This document shows, piece by piece, positions 28,530 to 39,696 of a DNA stretch of 64,000 nt. The notes under the pieces are model-generated. The model saw nothing but the letters and a program-made list of their open reading frames with translations, made no database searches and was not told the origin of the DNA. Source of the stretch: Pseudomonas sp. MH9.2 (GTDB lineage: Bacteria; Pseudomonadota; Gammaproteobacteria; Pseudomonadales; Pseudomonadaceae); NCBI RefSeq assembly GCF_034353875.1, contig NZ_CP133784.1, forward strand, positions 248,001 through 312,000. Direction: 5' to 3'. The position numbers were made by a program, and so were the translations under genes. Every line of letters begins with the position of its first letter. The first letter of the stretch is position 1.

Positions 28530-29621
28530 ATGAGAATGTTTAAACTTTTTTGTAGCGCGTTGCTGGTATTGAGCAGCGTGTGGATGACTGCGACCGAAGC
28601 AGCGACGGTGGTTTTTCTGAATCCGGGCCTGTCGACGGAAACGTTTTGGGTCAGTTATTCAAAGTTCATGGCGGCGGCGGCCAACGACTTGGGCATGACG
28701 CTGCAGGTGCGTTACTCGGAACGGGACCCTCATAAAACGCTGATCCAGGCGCGCGAAGCGTTGTTGGGCCCTGACCGGCCCGATTACCTGGTGTTCGTCA
28801 ATGAATTGTATGCCGCCCCGGAAATTCTTCGTCTATCCCAAGGCAGCGGCGTCAAGCTGTTTGCCGTCAACAATACCCTCACCCCTGATCAGATCAACAT
28901 GCTCGGCGACGTCCGCACTCGCTTTCCGAATTTGATCGGTAGTTTGGTAGGGAATGATGAGGAGGGCGGTTACTTGATGGCCAAGGAGCTGATTCGCCTG
29001 CACCCGAAGGTTGCCGCTGGTCATAGCATCGACATGCTGGCGTTCTCTGGAGCAGCAACAACACCCGTCGCTCAGCTTCGCGAGCAGGGTCTGCGACGCG
29101 CTCTGGGTGAGCACCCGGAAGTGCATTTGCGTCAACTCGTGTACAGCGGTTGGGAACGAGAGCGAGCGCAGGAACAGGCCCGACAGTTGTTTCAGCGCTA
29201 CCCGAAAACAAGCCTGGTATGGTCTGCCAATGATGAAATGGCGTTTGGCGCCATGGCTGCATTGCGTGAACGGGGCGGAGCGCCGGGCAAGGATGTGCTG
29301 TTTAGTGCCTTGAACTCTTCGACAGCGGCCTTGCAGGCGCGTCTGGACGGAAGTTTGAGCGTTCTGGCGGGTGGGCACTTCACGTTGGGTGGGTGGGCCA
29401 TGGTGTTGCTGCACGACTATGACGCAACCAGGGAACAGGATCGCCAGTACCTGGGGGCGCGTCAATTAAGCGTGTTGCAGCTTCTTGGCCAGCAGGATGC
29501 CAGGCGCCTGCTGCAGGCTGGCCGCCAAGACGACTATGGCGTCGATTTCCGCACATTCAGCATGACGGGGAACCCTAAGCCGGGTGCGTACCGTTTTTCC
29601 CTGAAAAGCATACTGTACTGA
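28530..29621 (+). CDS. Periplasmic sugar-binding-like protein
   Basis: About 363 residues. Signal peptide (MRMFKLFCSALLVLSSVWMT..ATEA). The mature part is a type 1 periplasmic-binding fold with NDLGMTLQVRYSERDPHKT, VFVNELYAAPEIL, and LVWSANDEMAFGAMAALRERG, as in ribose/LacI-type proteins. No permease or ATPase gene is adjacent, so it may feed a membrane sensor or chemoreceptor instead of an ABC importer. Ligand unknown. Confidence 0.8.
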   Translation: MRMFKLFCSALLVLSSVWMTATEAATVVFLNPGLSTETFWVSYSKFMAAAANDLGMTLQVRYSERDPHKTLIQAREALLGPDRPDYLVFVNELYAAPEILRLSQGSGVKLFAVNNTLTPDQINMLGDVRTRFPNLIGSLVGNDEEGGYLMAKELIRLHPKVAAGHSIDMLAFSGAATTPVAQLREQGLRRALGEHPEVHLRQLVYSGWERERAQEQARQLFQRYPKTSLVWSANDEMAFGAMAALRERGGAPGKDVLFSALNSSTAALQARLDGSLSVLAGGHFTLGGWAMVLLHDYDATREQDRQYLGARQLSVLQLLGQQDARRLLQAGRQDDYGVDFRTFSMTGNPKPGAYRFSLKSILY

Positions 29622-29625
29622 AGGG

Positions 29626-29844
29626 TCAACCCACGGCGAAGTGCAATACCAACTGGACAATGCCAAACAAGGTCAGGGCGAAGATCGCCGTGAACAGCAC
29701 GCCCAGTATGACGAAGTGACTGGGTTTGCCGTGGGTAAAATCCCGAGCCCGGTTTTTCCCGCTCTGTACACCAAATGCCGCCGCTACAACGCTCAGCACC
29801 ATCTGCCAGAAAGTAGGCGGCTTATTGTTTGAAGAGTCGTCCAT
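29626..29844 (-). CDS. DUF2970 small membrane protein
   Basis: 72 residues from ATG 29844 (MDDSSNNKPPTFWQMVLSVVAA). A first amphipathic/hydrophobic helix with FGVQSGKNRARDF, the family hallmark, and a C-terminal membrane helix FVILGVLFTAIFALTLFGIV. Function unknown. Convergent with the binding-protein gene, 4 bases apart. Confidence 0.85.
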   Translation of the reverse strand: MDDSSNNKPPTFWQMVLSVVAAAFGVQSGKNRARDFTHGKPSHFVILGVLFTAIFALTLFGIVQLVLHFAVG

Positions 29845-29949
29845 ACACCCTCGTGAATTCACATCAACGTAAAGAAAACTCACTAAGCATAGTCAAGTCA
29901 GAGGGATATGCCCTGCGCGGGTCACTTTGATGGGTGGCAGCGCCTACTG

Positions 29950-29982
29950 AAAAAGGAAGCAACCCATGGTCGGGCTGCCTCC
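29950..29982 (-). terminator. Rho-independent terminator of metH
   Basis: On the minus strand GGAGGCAGCCC pairs with GGGTTGCTTCC (two G-U pairs) around a short GACCAT-type loop, followed by five T (29950-29954). It lies just after the metH stop at 29996. Confidence 0.7.
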
Positions 29983-29995
29983 TGAACGCGCTGTC

Positions 29996-32900
29996 TTAGT
30001 CGTCGTATCCCAGGTTTGGCGCCAGCCAGCGCTCAGAAACGCTCAGCTCCTGACCTTTGCGCGCCGTGTAGCTTTCTACCTGATCCTTGTCGACTTTACC
30101 CACGGCAAAATATTGCGCCTGTGGATGAGCGAAGTACCAGCCACTCACCGACGCCGCAGGGAACATTGCATAGCTTTCGGTCAAGGTGACACCGCTCAGG
30201 CCTGACTGACCCTCCTCGGTGCGGTCCAGCAGGTCGAACAAGGTGCCTTTTTCGGTGTGATCCGGGCAGGCCGGATAACCCGGTGCAGGGCGGATACCGA
30301 TGTACTGCTCCTTGATCAGGTCTTCGTTGGCCAGTTGTTCGTCCTTGGCATAACCCCAGTAGTTTTTCCGCACCTGTTGGTGCAGCCACTCGGCGCAGGC
30401 TTCGGCAAGACGGTCGGCCAGGGCTTTGACCATGATTGCGTTGTAGTCGTCGCCTTTGTCTTGATAAGCCTTAGACACTTCTTCGGCACCGATGCCCGCA
30501 GTGGTGATGAAACCGCCGACGTAATCGGTGACTCCGCTGTCCTTGGGTGCGACAAAGTCAGCCAGGGAGAAATTCGGTTTGCCGTCGGTCTTGATGATCT
30601 GTTGACGCAGGTGATGCAGCTTGGCCAGCGGTTTGCCGTCGTTGCCGTAAAGCTCCAGGTCATCGTTGTCGACCTGATTGGCAGGCCAGAAGCCGAACAC
30701 TGCGCGAGCGCTGATCAGTTTTTCGTCGATCAGTTTGCGCAGGATGTCCTGAGCATCGGCAAACAGCGAGGTCGCGGCTTCGCCAACCACTTCATCGGTG
30801 AGAATGCGCGGGTATTTGCCGGCCAGGTCCCAGGAGATGAAGAATGGGGTCCAGTCGATGTACTCGGCCAGCACATTAAGGTCGATATTTTCCAGGACCT
30901 TCACGCCGGTGAACGTAGGTTTGACCGGTTGGTAATCGGCCCAGTCGAACTTCGGCTTCTTGGCCACGGCAGCGGCGTAACTCAGGCGCTCGGTGCGGGA
31001 ACTGCGGGCAGCGGTGCGCTCACGTACCTCGATGTACTCGAGCCGGGTTTTCTCGATAAACGCCGGCTTCAATTCCTTCGACAGCAATTGCGTGGCCACG
31101 CCAACGGCGCGGGATGCATCGGTGACGTAGATCACCGCGTCGTTGCTGTACTTGGGTTCGATCTTCACCGCGGTATGGGCTTTGGACGTGGTCGCGCCGC
31201 CGATCATCAGCGGCAGGGTAAAGCCCTGACGCTGCATTTCCCGGGCGACATGCACCATTTCATCGAGTGACGGTGTAATCAGTCCAGACAGGCCGATGAT
31301 GTCGCACTTCTGTTCCTTGGCCACCTGCAGGATCTTCTCTGCCGGCACCATCACGCCCAAGTCGACGATGTCATAGCCGTTGCAGCCCAGAACCACGCCG
31401 ACAATGTTCTTGCCGATGTCATGCACGTCGCCCTTGACCGTGGCCATGAGAATTTTGCCCTTGGCTTCGGGTTTGTCGCCTTTTTCCAGTTCGATGAACG
31501 GGATCAAGTGGGCCACGGCCTGTTTCATCACTCGCGCGGATTTAACCACCTGTGGCAGGAACATTTTTCCTGAGCCGAACAGGTCGCCGACGATGTTCAT
31601 GCCGGACATCAACGGCCCTTCGATCACTTCGATCGGGCGCTTGAACGACTGCCGAGACTCTTCGGTGTCTTCGACGATATGGGTGGTGATGCCTTTGACC
31701 AGCGCGTGTTCCAGGCGCTTGTTGACTTCCCAGCCACGCCACTCTTCGGTTTCGGCTTCTTTGACGCTGCCGTCACCCTTGTACTTGTCGGCGATGGCCA
31801 GCAGGGCGTCGGTACCGTTTGGCGTGCGGTTGAGGACGACGTCTTCCACACAATCGCGCAATTCGGTCGGTATTTGGTCGTAGATCTCCAATTGCCCGGC
31901 GTTGACGATCCCCATGCTCAAACCGTTGCGGATCGCATACAGCAAGAACACCGAGTGAATCGCCTCGCGTACCGGATTGTTGCCACGGAACGAGAAGGAT
32001 ACGTTGGACACGCCACCAGAGGTCAGGGCATGGGGCAGGTTGTCGCGAATATAGGCACAGGCGTTGATGAAATCGACGGCGTAGTTGTTGTGCTCTTCGA
32101 TGCCCGTGGCAATGGCGAAAATGTTCGGGTCAAAAATGATGTCTTCAGGCGGGAAGCCGACATCGTTGACCAGGATGTCGTAGGAGCGCTTGCAGATTTC
32201 TCTCTTGCGCTTCTCGGTGTCGGCCTGGCCGTCTTCATCAAACGCCATCACCACCACGGCGGCGCCATAGCGTTTGCACAGTTTGGCGTGATGGATGAAC
32301 TGCTCCACGCCTTCCTTCATGCTGATGGAGTTGACGATGCCCTTGCCCTGAATGCACTTGAGGCCGGCTTCGATCACCTCCCATTTGGAGGAGTCGATCA
32401 TGATCGGAACGCGGGAAATGTCCGGTTCGCCGGCAATCAGATTGAGGAAGGTCACCATGGCCTTCTTCGAATCGAGCATGCCCTCGTCCATGTTGATGTC
32501 GATCACCTGAGCGCCGGCTTCGACCTGCTGCAAGGCGACTTCAAGCGCTTCGGTGTAGTTGTCCTCACGGATCAGCCGGGCAAAACGCGCAGAACCGGTG
32601 ATGTTGGTGCGCTCGCCGACGTTGATGAACAACGAACTGCGATCAATGGTGAACGGTTCCAGGCCGGATAGGCGACAGGCTTTAGGGATGTCCGGAATAG
32701 CCCGCGGCGGGTACTTGCTTACCGCATTGGCGATGGCCTTGATGTGCGCAGGTGTGGTCCCACAGCAGCCACCGACGATATTGAGAAAGCCGCTCTGGGC
32801 GAACTCTTCGATGATTGCCGCTGTCTGTGCTGGCTCTTCGTCGTATTCACCGAAGGCGTTCGGTAAACCGGCGTTCGGGTGCGCCGAAATGTAAGTGCCG

Positions 32901-33703
32901 GCTTTGTTCGACAGTTCTTCCAGGTAGGGACGCAAATCGCTGGCGCCCAGCGCGCAGTTCAAACCCACCGAAATAGGTTTGGCGTGGCTGACCGAGTTCC
33001 AGAACGCTTCAGTGGTTTGTCCGGACAAGGTGCGGCCCGAGGCATCGGTGATGGTCCCGGAGATCATGATCGGCAATTCAAAGCCGACTTCTTCGAACAC
33101 GCCCTGCACGGCGAAAATCGCGGCCTTGGCATTGAGGGTGTCGAATATCGTCTCGATCAGGATCAGATCGGCGCCGCCTTCGATCAAGCCGTGGGTGGCT
33201 TCGGTGTAGTTTTCCACCAACTGATCGAAGGTCACGTTGCGGTAACCGGGGTTGTTCACGTCTGGCGACAACGAGCAGGTGCGGCTGGTCGGGCCTAGAA
33301 CGCCAGCAACGAAGCGCGGCTTGTTGGGCGTTTCCAGGGTTTTAGCGTCAGCGACCTTGCGGGCGAGGCGAGCACCTTCTACGTTCAACTCATAGACCAA
33401 CGCTTCCATACCGTAATCGGCCTGGGAAACCTGGGTGGCGTTGAAGGTGTTGGTTTCGAGAATGTCAGCGCCAGCATCCAGATAGGCCTTTTCGATGGCC
33501 CCAATCACGTCCGGACGACTGAGAATCAGCAGGTCGTTATTGCCTTTGACATCACTTGGCCAGTCGGCGAAGCGTTTGCCACGGTAGTCCTCTTCCTCCA
33601 GTCGGTAGCTCTGGATCATTGTGCCCATGCCACCATCGAGAATCAGAATGCGCTCTTTGAGGGCTTGCTGGAGAGCGTGGAGGCGAGCGCTGCGGTCGGA
33701 CAT
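29996..33703 (-). CDS. metH: Cobalamin-dependent methionine synthase MetH
   Basis: Transfers a methyl group from 5-methyltetrahydrofolate to homocysteine through cobalamin. About 1235 residues in the standard four modules: homocysteine-binding barrel with zinc ligands (C in VGLNCALGA and the pair in [10 protein letters not shown]), folate-binding barrel (start [15 protein letters not shown]), cobalamin-binding domain with [19 protein letters not shown] (His for base-off cobalamin), and the SAM-dependent reactivation domain with [12 protein letters not shown]. It needs B12, so the cobalamin locus at 38-48 kb supplies its cofactor. ATG 33703. Confidence 0.95.
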   Translation of the reverse strand: MSDRSARLHALQQALKERILILDGGMGTMIQSYRLEEEDYRGKRFADWPSDVKGNNDLLILSRPDVIGAIEKAYLDAGADILETNTFNATQVSQADYGMEALVYELNVEGARLARKVADAKTLETPNKPRFVAGVLGPTSRTCSLSPDVNNPGYRNVTFDQLVENYTEATHGLIEGGADLILIETIFDTLNAKAAIFAVQGVFEEVGFELPIMISGTITDASGRTLSGQTTEAFWNSVSHAKPISVGLNCALGASDLRPYLEELSNKAGTYISAHPNAGLPNAFGEYDEEPAQTAAIIEEFAQSGFLNIVGGCCGTTPAHIKAIANAVSKYPPRAIPDIPKACRLSGLEPFTIDRSSLFINVGERTNITGSARFARLIREDNYTEALEVALQQVEAGAQVIDINMDEGMLDSKKAMVTFLNLIAGEPDISRVPIMIDSSKWEVIEAGLKCIQGKGIVNSISMKEGVEQFIHHAKLCKRYGAAVVVMAFDEDGQADTEKRKREICKRSYDILVNDVGFPPEDIIFDPNIFAIATGIEEHNNYAVDFINACAYIRDNLPHALTSGGVSNVSFSFRGNNPVREAIHSVFLLYAIRNGLSMGIVNAGQLEIYDQIPTELRDCVEDVVLNRTPNGTDALLAIADKYKGDGSVKEAETEEWRGWEVNKRLEHALVKGITTHIVEDTEESRQSFKRPIEVIEGPLMSGMNIVGDLFGSGKMFLPQVVKSARVMKQAVAHLIPFIELEKGDKPEAKGKILMATVKGDVHDIGKNIVGVVLGCNGYDIVDLGVMVPAEKILQVAKEQKCDIIGLSGLITPSLDEMVHVAREMQRQGFTLPLMIGGATTSKAHTAVKIEPKYSNDAVIYVTDASRAVGVATQLLSKELKPAFIEKTRLEYIEVRERTAARSSRTERLSYAAAVAKKPKFDWADYQPVKPTFTGVKVLENIDLNVLAEYIDWTPFFISWDLAGKYPRILTDEVVGEAATSLFADAQDILRKLIDEKLISARAVFGFWPANQVDNDDLELYGNDGKPLAKLHHLRQQIIKTDGKPNFSLADFVAPKDSGVTDYVGGFITTAGIGAEEVSKAYQDKGDDYNAIMVKALADRLAEACAEWLHQQVRKNYWGYAKDEQLANEDLIKEQYIGIRPAPGYPACPDHTEKGTLFDLLDRTEEGQSGLSGVTLTESYAMFPAASVSGWYFAHPQAQYFAVGKVDKDQVESYTARKGQELSVSERWLAPNLGYDD

Positions 33704-33855
33704 AGGACTACCTGGAAAGGCCAATACAGAAGGTCCGAGATAATAGCAAACCTGCGCGCTTTTAGTGAGAGGAGGGCATTCTCATGAATATCGCTCATGT
33801 TGTAGGGAGTAAGCCACTGTAGAATCACCGCGTTTTAATGGTCGGGACACTGGAC

Positions 33856-36159
33856 ATGCCATATCGGGTACTCGCAAGCCTCTTTTTGCTGCTCCTGTGC
33901 AGTGGGGTACGTGCGCAAGATTCAGGGTCGAACCCTTCCTCGTCTATTTCCTACACCCGAGACGTGCAGCCGATCTTTACCGAGAAGTGTGTCGCCTGCC
34001 ATGCCTGTTATGACGCCGCATGCCAGCTCAACCTGGGCAGTGCCGAAGGAGCTCTGCGGGGCGCGTCGAAAGTTCAGGTGTATAACGGCAGGCGCAGCGA
34101 AGCCGAGGCGCCTACCCGACTGTATTACGATGCCCATAGCGTCACGGCCTGGCAGCATAAAGGCTTCTATTCGGTGTTTGATGCGCAAGGCAGTCAGGCT
34201 GCACTGATGGCGCGGATGCTCGAGCTCGGCCATAAAACGCCACTGACGCCCAATGCCAAAGTTCCGGCCGAGATCGTTCTGGGGATGGACCGAGATAATC
34301 AATGCCCAATGCCGGCTGAGTTCGATACCTATGCCGGCAACCATCCCAAGGAAGGCATGCCGCTGGCAGTGACCGGCCTGACCGAACCGCAGTATCAAAC
34401 CTTGCGGCGCTGGTTGGCGGCGGGTGCGCCGATTGATCAACAGGCGCTGGCCCCGAGCGCCAGCGAGACGCTGCAAATCACTCAGTGGGAAGACATGCTC
34501 AATGCCCGCGGCGCCAAGGAAGGGTTAGTGGCGCGGTGGTTATACGAGCATCTGTTTCTGGCACACATTTATTTTGAAGGCGGCGAGCCTGGGCATTTCT
34601 TTCAGTGGGTTCGTTCGCGCACGCCCAGCGGTCAGCCCATCGACCTGATCAATACACGACGACCCAACGATGATCCGGGCTCCGACGTGTATTACCGCTT
34701 GTGGCCAGTACAAGGGGTGATCGTGCACAAGACCCACATCACATACCCGATGAGCCCAGGCAAAATGGCGCGGGTCAAAGAGCTGTTCTACAGCGGTGAC
34801 TGGACTGTCAGCGCTTCGCCTGGCTACGGCCCACGGCACCGCGCCAATCCGTTCGACACGTTTCAGGCGATTCCTGCCCAAGCGCGTTATCAGTTCATGC
34901 TCGACAACGCCGAGTACTTCGTGCGCACCTTTATCCGTGGTCCGGTCTGCCGTGGGAATATCGCCAGTGATGTCATTCGCGATAATTTCTGGGCTCTTTT
35001 TCAGGACCCGGCACATGATCTGTACCTCACGGATGCGGCTTATCGTGACAAGGCTACGCCCCTGTTGTCGATGCCCGGCCAGATCGACGACGTTGGCAGC
35101 GTTTTGACTCTGTGGCACTCCTATCGCGACAAGCGCAATGAGTACGAAGCACTACGCAGCAAAACCTATGCTCAGGCGCCAGCCCCCAGTTGGTCGACGT
35201 TGTGGGCCGGTAACGACAACGCCTTGTTGTCGATTTTTCGTCACTACGACAGCGCCTCCGTCAATAAAGGGTTGATCGGCGAAATCCCGCAGACGATGTG
35301 GCTGTTCGACTTCCCCATCCTTGAGCGAACCTATTACCAGCTTGCGGTCAATTTCGACGTATTCGGCAACGTTGCGCATCAAGCGCAGACTCGGTTGTAT
35401 TTCGACCTGATCCGCAACGGTGCCGAGCAGAACTTTCTGCGGCTGATGCCCGCTGACTCGCGCGATGAGATCTTGAGCGACTGGTACCAGGAAGGCGGCA
35501 AAGTGAAAATGTGGCTGGACTATCAGGGCATCGACGACGACGCGCCAAGCGGTCTTAAGCTCAATGAAAAAGACCCCAAACGTGATTTCGCCCTTCAGTT
35601 GCTGGTGCGCTACGGCGACTTGAATGGCCGGCCGGACCCGATCAACCGCTGCAGTGGCGCGTACTGTGCCCGGCAAACCCTGGTGCCCGAATTGCGCTAC
35701 GCCGAACAGGCTCTGAGTCGCCTGACGTCTCGCCCGGCGGCGGGTTTGCAGGTGATCGCCCAGTTACCGGAAGCAAGCATGCTCCGAATCCAGGCCAGCG
35801 ATGGTAAGCGCGAGCTCTACAGCCTGCTGCGCAACCGTGCACACAGTAACGTCGCCTTTATGCTGGGTGAGGAATCCCGCTATCAACCGGGGCTGGACAC
35901 CTTGACTATCTATCCCGGCGTGCTGAGCAGCTACCCGAACTTTATGTTCAATATTCCTGCTGTGCAGGTGCCCGCGTTTGTCCGCGCCATGGAGCAGGCG
36001 CGGGACGCTGATGCGTTCGAAAAAATCGTTCAGCGATGGGGCATTCGCCGGAGCAATCCTCAGTTCTGGTTCTATTTTCATGACCTGACACGCTATATCC
36101 AGGAGACCGAGCCGGTTGAGGCGGGCATGCTGGACATGAACCGTTACGAGAATCTGTAG
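33856..36159 (+). CDS. cti: Fatty acid cis/trans isomerase Cti
   Basis: Isomerises cis unsaturated fatty acids of membrane phospholipids to trans during solvent or heat stress, in the periplasm. About 767 residues. Signal peptide MPYRVLASLFLLLLCSGVRA, then the covalent-heme motif CVACH at about residue 42-46 (TEKCVACHACYD), typical for Cti, which is a cytochrome-c-type protein. ATG 33838 six codons upstream is a possible alternative start. Expected to be constitutive or stress-activated post-translationally. Downstream stem-loop at 36170-36201. Confidence 0.92.
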   Translation: MPYRVLASLFLLLLCSGVRAQDSGSNPSSSISYTRDVQPIFTEKCVACHACYDAACQLNLGSAEGALRGASKVQVYNGRRSEAEAPTRLYYDAHSVTAWQHKGFYSVFDAQGSQAALMARMLELGHKTPLTPNAKVPAEIVLGMDRDNQCPMPAEFDTYAGNHPKEGMPLAVTGLTEPQYQTLRRWLAAGAPIDQQALAPSASETLQITQWEDMLNARGAKEGLVARWLYEHLFLAHIYFEGGEPGHFFQWVRSRTPSGQPIDLINTRRPNDDPGSDVYYRLWPVQGVIVHKTHITYPMSPGKMARVKELFYSGDWTVSASPGYGPRHRANPFDTFQAIPAQARYQFMLDNAEYFVRTFIRGPVCRGNIASDVIRDNFWALFQDPAHDLYLTDAAYRDKATPLLSMPGQIDDVGSVLTLWHSYRDKRNEYEALRSKTYAQAPAPSWSTLWAGNDNALLSIFRHYDSASVNKGLIGEIPQTMWLFDFPILERTYYQLAVNFDVFGNVAHQAQTRLYFDLIRNGAEQNFLRLMPADSRDEILSDWYQEGGKVKMWLDYQGIDDDAPSGLKLNEKDPKRDFALQLLVRYGDLNGRPDPINRCSGAYCARQTLVPELRYAEQALSRLTSRPAAGLQVIAQLPEASMLRIQASDGKRELYSLLRNRAHSNVAFMLGEESRYQPGLDTLTIYPGVLSSYPNFMFNIPAVQVPAFVRAMEQARDADAFEKIVQRWGIRRSNPQFWFYFHDLTRYIQETEPVEAGMLDMNRYENL

Positions 36160-36169
36160 CCGTTCTTTA

Positions 36170-36201
36170 AACGGCTTCGCAGGTAAGCCTGCGAAGCCGT
36201 T
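36170..36201. terminator. Perfect 14-base-pair stem-loop after cti
   Basis: AACGGCTTCGCAGG and CCTGCGAAGCCGTT are perfectly complementary around TAAG. There is no T-run. It could terminate cti, protect its 3' end, or be a REP-like element. Confidence 0.5.
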
Positions 36202-36372
36202 GACACGCTCGTATTGAGCTGAACGCCTTGACAAACATGGCCCGCAGCCATCTACCAGTCATCAATCCCGCGCAACCTTTTGGCCCTTGTCGCGGTCCGA
36301 CGTATCGAGACGACCTGAAGTAGCAGTCTATTCGGGGTCCTTGATGTTGATTTGAAAACAGGTGAGTTGCGG

Positions 36373-37407
36373 ATGTTGATTTCGGTTCAAGCCTTGCGGG
36401 CACTCGCCGCGTGGGCAGTTGTGTGTCACCACTTTATGCAGATTTTCTTTGATTTTCATGCCAAAGGCCCCGTAGGGCAGTTCTTCGTCGACAGGGGGGC
36501 GGTAGGGGTCGATATTTTCTTCGTGATCAGTGGGCTGGTGATCTATCTGTCCACGCAAAACAAAGACATGCCAGCTGGACGCTTCATGGTCAATCGGATC
36601 ATCCGTATCGTCCCGGCATATTGGGTCTACACGGCCGCCATGGGGCTGCTGTTGGTAGTCGCCAGTCCGCTATTGCCGCATCAAGTGATCAGTTGGCAGA
36701 ACTTTATTCTTTCCCTGTTATTCATCCCTTCTGAAAACCCCGGCGGTTATGGCATGTACCCTACGTTGAACGTGGGTTGGACGCTGAATTATGAAATGTT
36801 CTTCTATCTATTATTCTCACTGGTGTTCCTGGTCCATCAACGTCATCGGCCACTGGTTGTCGCGGCCGCATTGTTCGCGGTGAGTGAGGTGTTGACCCGT
36901 TACGGCTGGATCAGCCATTTCTACCGCAACGACATTGTGTACGAGTTTCTGCTCGGCATCGGCATCGGTATTATCTACAGCCGGGGCTGGATCACTCCAC
37001 GGCTATGGCTGCCGCTGCTGGCGATTGCCGGGGCCTTCGTCACTATTTACCACCTGCCACCCTCACAACGGTTTATGAACTGGGGGCTGCCCAGCGCGTT
37101 GATTGTCGTCGCCTGTATCTCACTGGAACCGTACTTCCAGGGCAATCGATTATTCAAGGTACTGGGCGACTGTTCCTACTCGGTGTACTTACTCCACGTA
37201 TTGGTTCTCTATGGCGGATGGCTGGCGTCTGAACGCTATGGGCTCAATCCGTATGCGGTGTTTGCCGTGTGTGTACCGTTGATTGCCGTCGGAGCCTGGG
37301 GCAGTTACGAATTTATCGAAAAAGGACTTTATCTGCGCCTCAAAGGCTGGCTGGACAAGCGAAGAGCGGTGGGCGAGGCGGTCGCTCTTTCCCGACATAA
37401 TTACTAG
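36373..37407 (+). CDS. Acyltransferase 3 family membrane protein
   Basis: About 344 residues from ATG 36373 ([20 protein letters not shown]). The catalytic His pair region is in [13 protein letters not shown], then [16 protein letters not shown] and repeated hydrophobic segments (about ten) ending in [12 protein letters not shown]. Members add acyl groups to exported polysaccharides or lipids in the inner membrane. The acceptor is unknown; no polysaccharide genes are adjacent. Confidence 0.85.
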   Translation: MLISVQALRALAAWAVVCHHFMQIFFDFHAKGPVGQFFVDRGAVGVDIFFVISGLVIYLSTQNKDMPAGRFMVNRIIRIVPAYWVYTAAMGLLLVVASPLLPHQVISWQNFILSLLFIPSENPGGYGMYPTLNVGWTLNYEMFFYLLFSLVFLVHQRHRPLVVAAALFAVSEVLTRYGWISHFYRNDIVYEFLLGIGIGIIYSRGWITPRLWLPLLAIAGAFVTIYHLPPSQRFMNWGLPSALIVVACISLEPYFQGNRLFKVLGDCSYSVYLLHVLVLYGGWLASERYGLNPYAVFAVCVPLIAVGAWGSYEFIEKGLYLRLKGWLDKRRAVGEAVALSRHNY

Positions 37408-37465
37408 GACTTTGTGCGGCGCGAATGATTGGCGTAAACTGCGCCCACGTCTGCGAGGAATTTTC

Positions 37466-38059
37466 ATGACCGCTATTACTATTACCGATGCCGCCCACGA
37501 CTATCTGGCCGATTTGCTTGAAAAGCAGAACACTCAGGGCATCGGCATCCGCGTGTTTATTACCCAGCCTGGCACCCAATACGCTGAGACCTGCATTGCT
37601 TATTGCAAGCCGGGCGAAGAGAAACCGGAAGACAAGGCCATTGGCCTGAAAAGCTTCACTGCCTGGATCGACTCCTTCAGCGAAGCGTTTCTGGATGATG
37701 CGGTTGTCGATTACGCCACCGACCGAATGGGCGGCCAACTGACCATCAAGGCGCCAAACGCCAAAGTACCGATGGTCAATGCCGACAGCCCGATCAACGA
37801 ACGCATCAATTATTACCTGCAAACCGAGATCAATCCGGGGCTGGCCAGCCATGGCGGCCAGGTTTCGCTGATTGATGTGATTGAAGAGAACAACGAAAAT
37901 ATCGCGGTGCTGAAGTTCGGTGGCGGTTGCCAGGGCTGCGGTCAGGCTGACGTGACCTTGAGAGAAGGGATCGAGCGCACTCTGCTTGAGCGTATTCCTG
38001 AGCTTAACGGTGTGCGGGACGTCACTGACCATACGCAAAAAGAAAACGCCTACTACTAA
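37466..38059 (+). CDS. nfuA: Fe-S biogenesis protein NfuA
   Basis: 197 residues. N-terminal degenerate A-type (HesB-like) domain without its cysteines, C-terminal Nfu domain with the 4Fe-4S ligands in [13 protein letters not shown] (CxxC). It delivers clusters to apo-proteins, especially under oxidative stress or iron limitation. ATG 37466 follows GAGGAA. A terminator lies between it and the convergent DUF1272 gene. Confidence 0.95.
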   Translation: MTAITITDAAHDYLADLLEKQNTQGIGIRVFITQPGTQYAETCIAYCKPGEEKPEDKAIGLKSFTAWIDSFSEAFLDDAVVDYATDRMGGQLTIKAPNAKVPMVNADSPINERINYYLQTEINPGLASHGGQVSLIDVIEENNENIAVLKFGGGCQGCGQADVTLREGIERTLLERIPELNGVRDVTDHTQKENAYY

Positions 38060-38090
38060 GTCGGGCGCCTCTACGCGATAAAACAGCTGC

Positions 38091-38126
38091 AAAAAATGCC
38101 TCGACTGGTTCGAGGCATTTTTTTTG
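38091..38126. terminator. Bidirectional terminator between nfuA and the DUF1272 gene
   Basis: ATGCCTCGA and TCGAGGCAT arms around CTGGT, flanked by A-run (38091-38096) and T-run (38118-38126). Confidence 0.9.
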
Positions 38127-38144
38127 GTTCTGCCAGTGCCTGGT

Positions 38145-38393
38145 TTAGCCAGCCTTGGCGCAACCAGCAGGGTTGAACACGCGCTGGCTTGAAGCCGGAT
38201 TTTTCAGCAGTGCAGCCCCGGTGCGTGCCGGACGTGGCAGAAGTTGCCCGGAGCAATTGGGACAGCGACCGCCCAGACGGTCGTGCGCGCAATCGCTGCA
38301 GAAGGTGCATTCAAACGAGCAAATCAACGCGTCCAGACTGTCGCCAGGCAGGTTGCGGTCGCAGCATTCACAGCTCGGGCGAAGTTCAAGCAT
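38145..38393 (-). CDS. DUF1272 zinc-ribbon protein
   Basis: 82 residues from ATG 38393 (MLELRPSCECCDRNLPGDSL). Cysteine pairs CECC, CSFECTFCSDC and CPNCSGQ are spaced as zinc ligands, and the family is annotated as DUF1272. Function unknown; probably cytoplasmic. It lies between nfuA and cobM and is transcribed toward nfuA. Confidence 0.85.
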   Translation of the reverse strand: MLELRPSCECCDRNLPGDSLDALICSFECTFCSDCAHDRLGGRCPNCSGQLLPRPARTGAALLKNPASSQRVFNPAGCAKAG

Positions 38394-38470
38394 AGAGGTG
38401 ACCTCGTTCGCAGGTGTTCGGGGGAAGGAAAGCTTCGGCAACAATGCCAAACACTGCGGGCTCTTGGCAA

Positions 38471-39217
38471 TCAGGGCCGGTATAGATGCGCATGTCCGGC
38501 CCGATAGAGCGACGATTCGGCGAACTGGTCATTGGCCAATACCCTGCCTACCAGAATCAATGCCGTGCGGCGAAACCCTTTGGCGCGAACTTTCTCCTGG
38601 ATGTCGGCGAGCGTTCCGAGTACCCAATCCTGATCCGGCCAACTGGCGCGATGGACCACGGCAATCGGGCAATCAGCGCCGTATTGCGGGGTCAGTTCGG
38701 CGACAATTTTTGCCAGGTTCTTGACCCCTAGATGAATCGCCATGGTCGCCCGATGCTGCGCCAGGCTTGCCAGCTCCTCGCCCGCAGGCATGGAGGTTTT
38801 ATCGGCATAGCGGGTCAGGATCACACTCTGAGAGATATCCGGCAGCGTCAGTTCGGTGCCCAACAGTGCGGCGCAGGCAGCGGTGGCGGTAACGCCGGGG
38901 ATGATTTCGAAGGGGATATCCAGTTCGCGCAGGTAACGAATCTGCTCGCCAATCGCGCCATACAGACTGGGATCGCCGGAGTGCACCCGAGCGACATCGA
39001 AGCCTTGTTCATGAGCGGATTTCATCGCGGCGATGATCTGCTCCAGGTGTAACTCGGCGCTATTGATCACCTGTACCGCCTGATGCCCTTCAAGGACAGC
39101 GGTCGGTACCAGTGAGCCGGCGTAGATAATCACCGGGCAACTGCGGATCAGGCGCTGGCCTTTGACCGTGATCAGTTCCGGGTCGCCGGGGCCTGCGCCG
39201 ATAAAAAAAACGGTCAT
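38471..39217 (-). CDS. cobM: Precorrin-4 C11-methyltransferase CobM
   Basis: Uses SAM to methylate C-11 of precorrin-4 to precorrin-5. 248 residues, tetrapyrrole methylase fold: N-terminus TVFFIGAGPGDPELITVKGQ, then VIIYAGSLVP, ARVHSGDPSLYGAIGEQIR, and IPGVTATAACAALLG. Last gene of the riboswitch-controlled cbtB-cbtA-cobE-cobM operon. ATG at 39217. Confidence 0.95.
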   Translation of the reverse strand: MTVFFIGAGPGDPELITVKGQRLIRSCPVIIYAGSLVPTAVLEGHQAVQVINSAELHLEQIIAAMKSAHEQGFDVARVHSGDPSLYGAIGEQIRYLRELDIPFEIIPGVTATAACAALLGTELTLPDISQSVILTRYADKTSMPAGEELASLAQHRATMAIHLGVKNLAKIVAELTPQYGADCPIAVVHRASWPDQDWVLGTLADIQEKVRAKGFRRTALILVGRVLANDQFAESSLYRAGHAHLYRP

Positions 39218-39270
39218 GGGTGCTCCAGAATCCAGCCTTAGGCTTTTGAGTGGGAGTGAAAACGGACAGA

Positions 39271-39696
39271 TTATCGACGATTGAGTACGTCACCGGCCAA
39301 GGCAAATGTCGCTTGCTGGTTTTTCTGCCGGGTGATCAGTAATTCGCCATGACGTCCACCAAGGCGCTGTAACAGCGCCAATGCACTGCTTTCGGCCACG
39401 CCGTAGCAACCGGTGTGGGCGAACGCGATGGCAGAACGATGACTGAGTCGCGCGTCGAAACAGCTCAACTCTGCTGCACTGAAAAACACCAGTGGCAGAC
39501 CCAGACGCTCTGCCAACGCCAGCAAACCCGGCTCAGAACGTTTCAGGTCAATGGAGGCGAGGGCAGTGATGGCTTCAATTTTCAGCCCATGACCCTGCAA
39601 AGCCTGTTCAATCAGTTCCAGCAGTCGGCTTGCAGGGCAACCGCGCTGGCAGCCGAGGCCGACCGCCAGGGTCGGCACCGAGTGCTGCCGGGTCAT
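39271..39696 (-). CDS. cobE: Cobalamin biosynthesis protein CobE
   Basis: 141 residues. Matches the CobE/CbiG C-terminal domain: VGLGCQRGCPASRLLELIEQ at the N-terminus and AIAFAHTGCYGVAESSAL near the C-terminus. Involved in the CobG/CobJ-region steps of ring contraction chemistry; exact role is unsettled. Its ATG overlaps the cbtA stop as ATGA, so the two are coupled. Confidence 0.9.
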   Translation of the reverse strand: MTRQHSVPTLAVGLGCQRGCPASRLLELIEQALQGHGLKIEAITALASIDLKRSEPGLLALAERLGLPLVFFSAAELSCFDARLSHRSAIAFAHTGCYGVAESSALALLQRLGGRHGELLITRQKNQQATFALAGDVLNRR

